Assembly (NCBI RefSeq): GCF_029873475.1
Contig: NZ_CP123502.1
Coordinates: 1-47,477 of the forward strand
Reading direction: 5' to 3'
DNA from: Arsenophonus sp. aPb
Lineage (GTDB): Bacteria; Pseudomonadota; Gammaproteobacteria; Enterobacterales; Enterobacteriaceae
DNA: 47,477 nt
Below the pieces are notes generated by a model. That model saw only the letters and a program-made list of their open reading frames with translations, did no database searches and had not been told where the DNA came from. Each line of letters begins with the position of its first letter. Within the stretch, counting starts at the first letter, position 1. Position numbers and translations under genes: made by a program. Of the stretch, positions 1 through 7,234 are shown piece by piece.

Positions 1-34
1 CAGTGAAAATGGCTACTCTAATAACGCCCTCTTT

Positions 35-58
35 TACTGGACATAAAAACAGTATAAT
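35..58 (+). promoter_or_regulatory. Putative LexA (SOS) box overlapping a -10 element for cho
   Basis: The sequence TACTGG-N8-ACAGTA fits the enterobacterial LexA operator (TACTGT-N8-ACAGTA) with one core mismatch. A perfect TATAAT starts at 53 inside its right half. It lies about 120 bp upstream of cho, a gene known to be LexA-controlled in E. coli. No good -35 hexamer is visible. The operator is seen in the sequence; its function is inferred. Confidence 0.55.
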
Positions 59-175
59 ATAATTATAAAGAAATTCTTAGCCATCTTTTATTTCAAATAA
101 ATATCTTTTGAAGGAAAATATAAAGACTTTAAAACTGAATGTTAAAAATTAACTCTCTAAAAATTAAGGAAAAAA

Positions 176-1018
176 GTGTTAGAAATCTGTAAAAATAAAT
201 CCATTAAATTGGAAGGTAATGAGGAGAAAAAGCTTAAAACAATAAACGCCAGTATTCCCAATCTACCAGGTGTCTATCTATTTTTCGGTCAAAATGAATT
301 TTTGCCAATCTATATCGGGAAAAGCATAAATCTTAAAAAAAGAGTGTTATCTCACTTTTATCAAAAGAATTTAAGATTAATAAAACAACTTAGATATATT
401 TACTGGCAAACTACTGCAGGTGAAATAGGCGCACTATTGCTCGAAGCTAAATTAATTAAATTATATCAACCTGTTTTCAATAAACGGCTAAGAAAATACC
501 ACGAGCTTTGTGCTTTTCAGATAACAAACAATAAAATTGATATTGTTTATGCGAAAGAAATAGATTTTTCTAAATCAGAAAACCTCTATGGTTTGTACAA
601 AAATCGCTTTTCCGCTTTAAAAAAACTTAAATCCATTGCGGATGAAAATAATCTCTGTTACGCCAAACTTGGAATGGAAGAGAAGAAAAAATCAGGCTGT
701 TTTCGGCTTCAGCTTGGTTATTGTCGTGGAGTTTGTGTTAATAAAGAAAGTCATGAATGTCATCATAACCGGTTATTACAGGCGTTTAAACAACATAAAT
801 TAGCTGTCTGGCCTTACAAAGGCGCAATTGGCATCGTCGAAAAAGGGGTTCAACAAACACAAATTCACATTGTTAATAACTGGGTTTATCTGGGTTCGGT
901 TGAAAATCTCAGTCAGACATTAACATTTAATCAGGCAACAGATAAATTTGACCATGATATGTATAAGATCTTGTGTCGTCCAATATTAGATAAAAATATC
1001 ACCATAATCCATTTGTGA
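176..1018 (+). CDS. cho: Excinuclease Cho (UvrC-like GIY-YIG endonuclease)
   Basis: Cho makes the 3' incision in nucleotide excision repair after UvrAB loading and can replace UvrC at bulky lesions. The protein has a GIY-YIG nuclease domain at the N-terminus (GVY at 32-34, YIG at 46-48, candidate catalytic Glu90 and Asn102) and then a UvrC-like middle region with a Cys/His cluster around 175-200. Length is 280 aa against about 295 in E. coli, and the match is colinear to the end, including the FDHDMYKILCRP block. The start is GTG, supported by AAGGA 5 nt upstream. A likely LexA operator lies upstream. Plasmid carriage is unusual for cho and may add DNA-damage tolerance alongside umuC at the other end of the window. 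Confidence 0.94.
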   Translation: MLEICKNKSIKLEGNEEKKLKTINASIPNLPGVYLFFGQNEFLPIYIGKSINLKKRVLSHFYQKNLRLIKQLRYIYWQTTAGEIGALLLEAKLIKLYQPVFNKRLRKYHELCAFQITNNKIDIVYAKEIDFSKSENLYGLYKNRFSALKKLKSIADENNLCYAKLGMEEKKKSGCFRLQLGYCRGVCVNKESHECHHNRLLQAFKQHKLAVWPYKGAIGIVEKGVQQTQIHIVNNWVYLGSVENLSQTLTFNQATDKFDHDMYKILCRPILDKNITIIHL

Positions 1019-1032
1019 TAAATTTTTATCAC
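1015..1032. terminator. Short stem-loop between convergent cho and rpn
   Basis: GTGATAAA and TTTATCAC form an 8-bp inverted repeat with a 2-nt centre; it spans the cho stop codon. The T-tract is weak, so it is only a possible bidirectional terminator for the convergent genes. Confidence 0.3.
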
Positions 1033-1059
1033 TTGTTTGATTTCTGGTGTTCGATCATT

Positions 1060-2019
1060 TTAATCGTTGAATAGCTTTCTCAATTCAGCATCAGTAAGAC
1101 CCGTAGACAACTTCACAATATCTCTTTCCACACCTTTTTCAAGAAGTTGACGCGCAATCTTTAGGGAAGCCTGTTTTTCGCCTTCAAGTTTACCTTTTTG
1201 AATCCCTTCTTGAATGCCTTCAAGTTTACCTTTTTGAATTCCTTTAAGAATACCTTTTTGTTCGCCTTCTCGACGTAACTGTTCTGCAATAGTCATAACG
1301 ACCTCCCGATAATCATCCGCTTTTTCCGCAATCTGATGCAAAAATTGTTTTGCATCAGAAGTATTTCCCCGTTCAACAATATAATACATTAATCCTTTAA
1401 ACAACTCTGGCTGTATTACATACTGATTTAATAAGCCAGCTATCTCATGACTAAATTCTAGCATATCACGTGCTCGGATATGTTTCATCACTAACTCCAT
1501 CAGCGCAACACGTCGATGCTTTATGATTTCCTCGTCAGGAATGGCTGTAACGTCAACCAGAGGGAATGCTTGAGTATAAACTGATTTTGCCAGTTCCGGA
1601 TCAGCAAAGCAATCAAACCAATCTGTACTATAAGGATAGGGTGAAGTTTTCCCTTGATAGAACAGTAGCGGTATTACCACAGGTAAAGTATCATTTCCCT
1701 GTTCTAGATGCTGATGCATTGCCGCTACACTGTAGCGCAGCAATCTGAACGTCATCAGCTTTTCCGGCCTGCTCTGATGTTCTATCAGTGTGTAAATATA
1801 CCCTTTTCCCGCTGTTGTTTGCACAGAATAGAGCATATCAGAGCATTGACTACGCAAATCTGGTTCAATAAAACTACCTGATTCCATTGCCAATGTACTA
1901 AAATCACACAATTTGCGAATATTTTCAGGTAAATGGATTTCCAGGAAATCCTTTGCAATCGTAATATCGCCAAGAAATTTTTTAAACAAGCTATCATGAT
2001 GGGAAAGTGTCTTTTTCAT
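1060..2019 (-). CDS. Rpn family recombination-promoting nuclease (copy 1)
   Basis: 319-aa member of the Rpn/Transposase_31 family, PD-(D/E)XK nucleases that promote RecA-independent recombination in E. coli. Visible motifs are the HDSLFKKFLGD N-terminal block (residues 8-18), Asp61 in the SDMLYSV strand and E80-x-Q82 in LIEHQS, a plausible metal-binding set. Residues about 253-283 form a variable helical tract of EG-I-QKG repeats, followed by a conserved tail ending in TGLTDAELRKLF. The start matches the conserved MKKTLSHHD of copy 2 (39352-40311). The two copies are close enough to recombine. Two further decayed copies lie at 41728-42505 and 46101-46154. The role here is unknown: mobile nuclease or defence-related nuclease. 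Confidence 0.9.
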   Translation of the reverse strand: MKKTLSHHDSLFKKFLGDITIAKDFLEIHLPENIRKLCDFSTLAMESGSFIEPDLRSQCSDMLYSVQTTAGKGYIYTLIEHQSRPEKLMTFRLLRYSVAAMHQHLEQGNDTLPVVIPLLFYQGKTSPYPYSTDWFDCFADPELAKSVYTQAFPLVDVTAIPDEEIIKHRRVALMELVMKHIRARDMLEFSHEIAGLLNQYVIQPELFKGLMYYIVERGNTSDAKQFLHQIAEKADDYREVVMTIAEQLRREGEQKGILKGIQKGKLEGIQEGIQKGKLEGEKQASLKIARQLLEKGVERDIVKLSTGLTDAELRKLFND

Positions 2020-2276
2020 TGCTACAGTATAACCTTGAGGGGTAATTCAAGCTATCAAATTAGCTCAAAAACATTATAAAACTTGTGATAAAAAAATAGT
2101 TTAGGGGAAATTTTTTACCATGAAAGTATGCTGTTTATTTGTTTTAATGTTCAATTATATAGTTCTAGAATAATTATGTAAAAAATACATTAATAACATA
2201 ATATATTGTTTTTAATTACTTTAATTACATCTCCTGAAACCACTAAATTTTCATATTTCTTGATTGATAGTTATAA

Positions 2277-2849
2277 TTATTTTCTCCTTAATTCTTTAGG
2301 AAGAAATTCATCTATCTCATCATCGGAAAAAGTCATATCTTCAAGTTCTTTCAGCGCTTTTTGAGCTTTCACGTAAGCCTTATAATTTGTACTCGGTGCC
2401 CCAGTATAAACAGCATGTAAATCTTCTGTAAGCTTATCTCTCCGCAAACAAAGATCATTAAGCGGCACAGTTTTCATACGCAAATCCGTTAACAGGGAAA
2501 GATATTTCTCTCGGATGATCCACAAATCTGCCCCTGCCTGTCGATGTTTTTGAGCAATTTCTCCAAGATCGTAATCTTTAATGTAGGAGTTAAGGGTAAG
2601 CAAAATTGTAGACAATAAAACAGCTACCAACGTACCAAGCTTTTTATATTCAATCAGTGCACTAAAATCAAAAAGTGCTGTCACCAATCCGCCTGTCACA
2701 AAAGCAGATAGGACTATTTGGCTACACTTTATAAACTTATGGCGGTTAAATAGAATATCTGCACATTTTTCGTGTGTTTTGTGAGAGTAAATAATTCGTC
2801 CATAACATTCGCGTAACTGTCCTTCAAGAATTTTATAGTTATCAGTCAT
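2277..2849 (-). CDS. SLATT-domain membrane protein (probable CBASS effector)
   Basis: 190-aa protein with two hydrophobic helices (about residues 42-60 and 70-90) flanked by long soluble helices, matching the SLATT fold predicted to form pores and found beside nucleotide second-messenger synthases. Its ATG overlaps the stop region of the upstream nucleotidyltransferase by 8 nt, so the two are translationally coupled. By analogy with type I CBASS, a cyclic or linear oligonucleotide made by the partner would open or assemble this protein in the inner membrane and kill the infected cell. The gene order and fold are seen; the ligand and pore activity are inferred. No E1/E2 or JAB accessory genes are present. 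Confidence 0.85.
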   Translation of the reverse strand: MTDNYKILEGQLRECYGRIIYSHKTHEKCADILFNRHKFIKCSQIVLSAFVTGGLVTALFDFSALIEYKKLGTLVAVLLSTILLTLNSYIKDYDLGEIAQKHRQAGADLWIIREKYLSLLTDLRMKTVPLNDLCLRRDKLTEDLHAVYTGAPSTNYKAYVKAQKALKELEDMTFSDDEIDEFLPKELRRK

Positions 2850-4146
2850 AATCGCTTCTGTTTGCTATTATTGGAACGTGTATTCTGTCTTTAGAAACAA
2901 CAATATTATTTTTGACAAGATAGCATTCAACAATATGATCTCCTTGGAAATTACTGTTTTCTTCTTTCGTTTTGTGACCTTTATCTAATGTTATCTGACC
3001 ACGAACACAGTTTCGGCGCTGTGCTTCTTCTCCCCTATTTAAAACTTTCCAATAAACCTGATAACATCCACCTACAGATGGAAGCTCAGAAATCAAAAAT
3101 TTGAGTTTTTTCTCTGCTTTCAAAGGAATTCTTTTAATCAACATATCACGAAGAAGAAATTTTCTATAACCGCGCTGAATGACTTCACAGTCAATTTTTA
3201 ATTGATAACGTATGTCGACAGGAAATTTATTTTCAATGAACTCCTCAGTGTTGTCCCATGTTTGAGAAGTAAGGTCTCTATTGATCTGTGTAGCCGGGAA
3301 TGGCTGTCCATAAATAGATTTCCACTTTTCGTTAACGTTATCTTTTCCCTTTTCCTCAATTGCTTTAAGGCAAAGCTCGTGTGTTTTCTTAGCAAGTCGT
3401 TGGAAACTTTTCTTTACTTTTACTCGCTGTCCACTTCCTGGAGCACAATACTCATTTTGTGGTGGTAACTCAGAAAGATATTTAAAAAAATCACGACTTA
3501 ACTGATCGTAATAAAGATAGCTTTTATCGTCATAAGTCGAAGTAGAGTTAAGAAAATTATAAGCTAGCGTGTCAATCAGTAACCCACCTATTCCAATACC
3601 ATGTTTATTTTTCCATGCACGCGCCATTTTACATAATGGGCGTAAATTTAAATTTTTTTCTGCATTTAAATTAGCAACAGCCTCCATTTCCTTTCTTGGT
3701 TTTGTGACTTTCCAACTACCACCATTCTTAGTGTCAGGGTATTTATAGCTCATATCCTCTTGCTCAAAAACGGGCTGTACTTCAATATGGAAATTCGTAT
3801 AAGTGACAGTCACAACAAGACGATCAACTCGAACGTTGGTAGTTGGATAACGTTTAATAATTGCATCTTTTGTATCTTGCAAAAGCTTTAATTGACCGCC
3901 AGGTTTATCGTAATGTTCCCATTTATTCTTAGGCATAATGTAAAGCATGTCTAAATCAGAAATGTTATTAATGCCAGTTTTTCGACCGAATGATCCCACT
4001 TGAAGTGTGTTTGCCACCTTTGAGTCTGTATCTCGAAATTGTCTGTTAAGAGCTGCTGTAAGTTCACCATAACGTGTACTGATAGTCTCGGTATTATTTA
4101 TTGTAAGATTGTTAATGAATTGCGAAAATATCTCTGAAATACTCAT
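2842..4146 (-). CDS. CD-NTase (CBASS nucleotidyltransferase) with C-terminal sensor domain
   Basis: 434-aa SMODS-type nucleotidyltransferase. The catalytic signature is complete: GS at 51-52, Asp64 and Asp66 (SDLD), and an acidic third metal ligand, Glu122, in the FHIEVQPVF strand. The central helical region (about 170-300) is typical of oligoadenylate-synthase-like enzymes. The last ~120 residues resemble the AGS-C sensor domain often fused to CD-NTases that pair with SLATT effectors. It should make an oligonucleotide second messenger when phage infection is sensed. It is the first gene of a two-gene operon; the downstream SLATT gene overlaps it by 8 nt. The product nucleotide cannot be told from sequence alone. 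Confidence 0.88.
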   Translation of the reverse strand: MSISEIFSQFINNLTINNTETISTRYGELTAALNRQFRDTDSKVANTLQVGSFGRKTGINNISDLDMLYIMPKNKWEHYDKPGGQLKLLQDTKDAIIKRYPTTNVRVDRLVVTVTYTNFHIEVQPVFEQEDMSYKYPDTKNGGSWKVTKPRKEMEAVANLNAEKNLNLRPLCKMARAWKNKHGIGIGGLLIDTLAYNFLNSTSTYDDKSYLYYDQLSRDFFKYLSELPPQNEYCAPGSGQRVKVKKSFQRLAKKTHELCLKAIEEKGKDNVNEKWKSIYGQPFPATQINRDLTSQTWDNTEEFIENKFPVDIRYQLKIDCEVIQRGYRKFLLRDMLIKRIPLKAEKKLKFLISELPSVGGCYQVYWKVLNRGEEAQRRNCVRGQITLDKGHKTKEENSNFQGDHIVECYLVKNNIVVSKDRIHVPIIANRSDYD

Positions 4147-4359
4147 TCCTATTTCTCTTCATTATGAAATTTATAGATAGCAATTTAAAAATATTAAATA
4201 ATGCCGTGTGGATTTTTAACTGAATATTTATTTTTTAATTTCAACTCTTATATATTAATTTGTTCTACATAACTAATAATGATTAAAGTAAAAATCTTTA
4301 GTTTAATCAATTAACTTTATTTCTAATTCAGTATAAAAATTAACTTTAAAATAAGATGG

Positions 4360-4497
4360 TTATCTGTTTTTTATTATCGATAATATCGCTCTGATAATTA
4401 AATAGACAAAAAAAATAGTACCAAGGAAAGTTACTGCAATTAACGATTCTATTTTAGCTGTTACTAACATATCTACGATATTACTCAATTGATTCAT
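4360..4497 (-). CDS. Possible 45-aa single-span membrane peptide
   Basis: Starting at MNQLSN, this small frame encodes one strongly hydrophobic segment (about residues 19-38) ending in a basic tail (IIKNR). An upstream in-frame Met would add 20 more hydrophobic residues, but the region before it is pure AT tract. Only a weak AGG lies before the chosen start. It sits alone upstream of the CBASS pair, in the same direction. It could be a small toxin or accessory membrane peptide, or chance in AT-rich DNA; no family is recognised. Confidence 0.25.
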   Translation of the reverse strand: MNQLSNIVDMLVTAKIESLIAVTFLGTIFFVYLIIRAILSIIKNR

Positions 4498-4822
4498 ATG
4501 AAAGCCTATAAAAACATATATATAAATTAATATTTTTTTTACACAAAAAATAACCATAACAAATTTATTTACAATAAATTAAAATATTTAAAACATTTTA
4601 ATAGCGAATGTGTGAAATATATCAATATTTAATTAGTATATATATTATTTTATTTGTGAAATCTGTCACTGATCATAAAATTCATAATAAGTTTACAATG
4701 ATTTATATTGTAAACTATATTGATTTTATATAATTACGTGATTATGAAGAAAAATCCAGTAGCAGAGGTTTATGAGGTATACATAGATGTAATTTAACCT
4801 GATTTTTACGTACTAGCTTAAA

Positions 4823-5008
4823 CTAGTATCTGACACCGCCGTGATATGAACAGGTACCTGGTCCTTCGGATGTTGAAAAAGAACTATCATTACATATCGC
4901 TTTTATATTAGGATCATCCTAATCGTTTGTTATAAATACAAAGGAGTTAAAAGAAAATATCAATATAATTAATAATAAAAATATTTTTCCCATTTTGAAA
5001 TTATCCAT
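4823..5008 (-). pseudogene. DUF3761-like small secreted protein with an in-frame stop
   Basis: Reading from ATG at 5008, a hydrophobic signal-peptide-like stretch (KIFLLLIILIF, residues 8-18) is followed by a TAG at 4919-4921 (codon 30). The same frame then continues with ICNDSSFSTSEG...GTCSYHGGV and a stop. The Cys-rich GTCS-HGGV ending is the hallmark of DUF3761 proteins, small exported proteins of unknown function. Because the frame and motif survive on both sides of one stop, this is a recently broken gene, or a sequencing error. Confidence 0.6.
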
Positions 5009-5392
5009 TGTTATTGTTGTGATCTTTATTAAGATTCTCTAGAAAAGCATTTTTTAAACTTAGAATAAATGCTTATAAAGCATTATAGCTATCTTTTAAT
5101 TTATATCTGTGCAAATTAAAGTCTTTATACCAAAATCATGATGTAACATATCATAACGATGTTAATGCAATACTTAAACTAAATTTAATCACAATGTATT
5201 GAATTAAATAGATTATATTGAAAATAAGTATGATGAAATTACGACTTTTTATTAATTTGTTACATGTAATAAATACAACATATTTTTAATGTTTAACGAA
5301 TGATTTTTATTTTTCGTATTGCTGTAAATATGAATATAGAGAGCACTTTTGTGTAATAACAGAGAATTAAATTTCAAAAATTTTGTTCACTA
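5009..5392. other. AT-rich gap without recognised gene
   Basis: Very AT-rich spacer between the broken DUF3761-like gene and an IS6 remnant. No supported coding frame, hairpin or repeat was found. Confidence 0.5.
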
Positions 5393-5650
5393 GATGTTTC
5401 ATGGACTGAGCTGGGAGGGGATAGCCAGTACCACCATGGTCGTTTTTCTATTTCATGCTCCTTATGCTGAACCCAACAATAAAGGGATGTATGATCAACA
5501 TTCATATCCCATTCGGCAGGTATTTTCTGTAATTCTCGATAACAGATGCCATATTTGCAGTACTAATGTACCGCTCAAAAGATGATGTCGTGGGTAAAGT
5601 ATCGGCCTTTAAAAATATTCATGCTGAGCAACACTGATTTAATCGTTATG
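5393..5650 (-). pseudogene. IS6-family transposase remnant (N-terminal part)
   Basis: From ATG at 5622 one frame reads MNIFKGRYFTHDIIF, stop, AVH, stop, YCKYGICYRELQKIP, then NVDHTSLY-WVQ and EKRPWWYW. This follows the first ~77 residues of IS6/IS26-type transposases (FKGRHF, YCKYGISYRELQEML, NVDHTTIYRW, EKR-WYW); both stops (TGA, TAG) replace conserved Trp. Homology to the IS6 leader at 12300-12340 extends to about 5650, right up to the DUF4238 stop codon. The catalytic DDE part is gone. Confidence 0.85.
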
Positions 5651-6611
5651 GAAGATTATCAACAATTTGAACTTTGCAATAGTCCCTATTATTATTAATA
5701 CCATCTTTATTTATGGAAAATATTGTTTTGTATGATTGCAGTGCAATCTCTCTATTCAAAAAACAAACATTCTCTTTAGTTAATTTTTTTATATTAAAGT
5801 AATTGTTGTCACTAGTTATTATTAGAAGTGCTTTTTTTGGTGATAACGGATAGTAATAATCTATGTTTTCCGCCTTATGACCATCAGGGTTAATATTTAT
5901 CACAGGTTGATCTGATGTTATAAAGTCAATATCAGTTTCATTGTTTAGGATAAATATCTTTGCTGACTTATTTGTAGCCATATCATATGATAGGTTACCA
6001 GCAAAAAATGAACACATAAACCACCAATTTCTCTGATAAAAATCTCTAAGCAATGCTTTGTGTGGCGTATCCTCAATTGTATTTAACGCATCAATTAAAA
6101 TCCTTTTCATCCTTAATGTTCTTGAATATTGATAGGCGACAAAGAGGCATAATTCACAATATTTATCTTTATTCTCAATGTAATCAGTTTTTCCATCATT
6201 TAAACTATTGATCAAATCAATAGCTCGCTTTTCCATTGAGCTAAAATAATCTTCAAATATATTACTTGTTATTCTATCATTTATATCTTTGTTATCTGTA
6301 ATATCAGATGCTATTTTTGCAAGATTTTGAATTTCTGCAAACTTTTTAAAGAAATTAACGTGTTGTTTTTGTAACTCTACATGGCAATTTTTTATTATCT
6401 CTTTAACTAGATGGACATCTTTTTCCTTAAAAAAACCTATTTTGTAAAAGTTATCTTCACGAGCTAACCCTTTAATACCATCATTTGATATTTTACCTGT
6501 ACGGCTGATATACCAAATGTTTACCTTATCACTAGACCATCTACGTAGATAATATGCCCAAACGTAGTGGTGCCTAATCTTCTTGTTTGGAATTCTCATT
6601 TCACTATTCAT
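5646..6611 (-). CDS. DUF4238 domain-containing protein
   Basis: 321-aa protein with the DUF4238 signature: an N-terminal RHHYV-x3-YLRRW block (residues 13-25) and a C-terminal FITSDQPV followed by YYPLSPKKALLI. Members are widespread in defence neighbourhoods and on mobile elements; their activity is not established. No membrane segment is seen. The start is uncertain: ATG at 6611 has no clear ribosome-binding site and Met5 is an alternative. Its stop codon coincides with the edge of an IS6 remnant, and the gene lies between a CBASS pair and a large ATPase gene, so a defence role is a guess from context. Confidence 0.8.
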   Translation of the reverse strand: MNSEMRIPNKKIRHHYVWAYYLRRWSSDKVNIWYISRTGKISNDGIKGLAREDNFYKIGFFKEKDVHLVKEIIKNCHVELQKQHVNFFKKFAEIQNLAKIASDITDNKDINDRITSNIFEDYFSSMEKRAIDLINSLNDGKTDYIENKDKYCELCLFVAYQYSRTLRMKRILIDALNTIEDTPHKALLRDFYQRNWWFMCSFFAGNLSYDMATNKSAKIFILNNETDIDFITSDQPVININPDGHKAENIDYYYPLSPKKALLIITSDNNYFNIKKLTKENVCFLNREIALQSYKTIFSINKDGINNNRDYCKVQIVDNLP

Positions 6612-7234
6612 TTATTTTACACTCGAATTGCACTCGAACCTATATCAGATAAAAGGCCTTTTTGGCCGTTTCCTTTTAAGGAACTAACATTAAAGCCGTT
6701 ATACCTTCTGAGATTTATGCAGCTTATTTTGGACGAAAAAAATTATAAGGTATATGTGAAAATAATATACCATAGTATTAACATAGATATGCTTTATTTT
6801 TATGAACATAACAAGTTAAAATGTATTAATATTAAACTAAAAAATTAGTAATATATAACTTGTAATTAAGATTTTTGTTTATCAATTACCACCAAGATTT
6901 TTATTTTCAAAAATATAACCGGCATAAAATATTATACTTTATATTAACATTTTTTTAAAATTAAACAAACGTGCAATATTTTTTAATGTAATAATAAACA
7001 ATTACATGGGTAATATTACAATAAAATAAAAAATAAAGAAACTATCATCTCTATTTTCAAATGAATTTATAGATATAAATCACATTATCTATTCCTAATT
7101 ATATATTTTTTTGAATAAAAAATTTATTATTATTTTCAAATATAAAAAAATAATCAATATACTATTTGTAAATATGAATGTTTTATGTAATGTCCGTTTT
7201 TAAAACTAAAAATGTATCTTTAAAAGTATATTAT
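6612..7234. other. AT-rich intergenic region
   Basis: Divergent gap between the DUF4238 gene and the ATPase gene. It holds a tandem CACTCGAA repeat near 6616-6639 and an imperfect stem (AAAAGGCC/GGCCGTTT, T5 loop) near 6652-6672. Nothing else is recognisable; it probably carries both promoters. Confidence 0.4.

Noticed and set aside
5394..5585. 63-aa plus-strand open frame
   Set aside because: It is the complement of an IS6 transposase remnant that matches the family in the other direction.
6616..6650. GGTTCGAGTG-like T-arm sequence on the minus strand (tRNA fragment?)
   Set aside because: No T-stem pairing, no acceptor stem and no anticodon arm; just a tandem CACTCGAA repeat.
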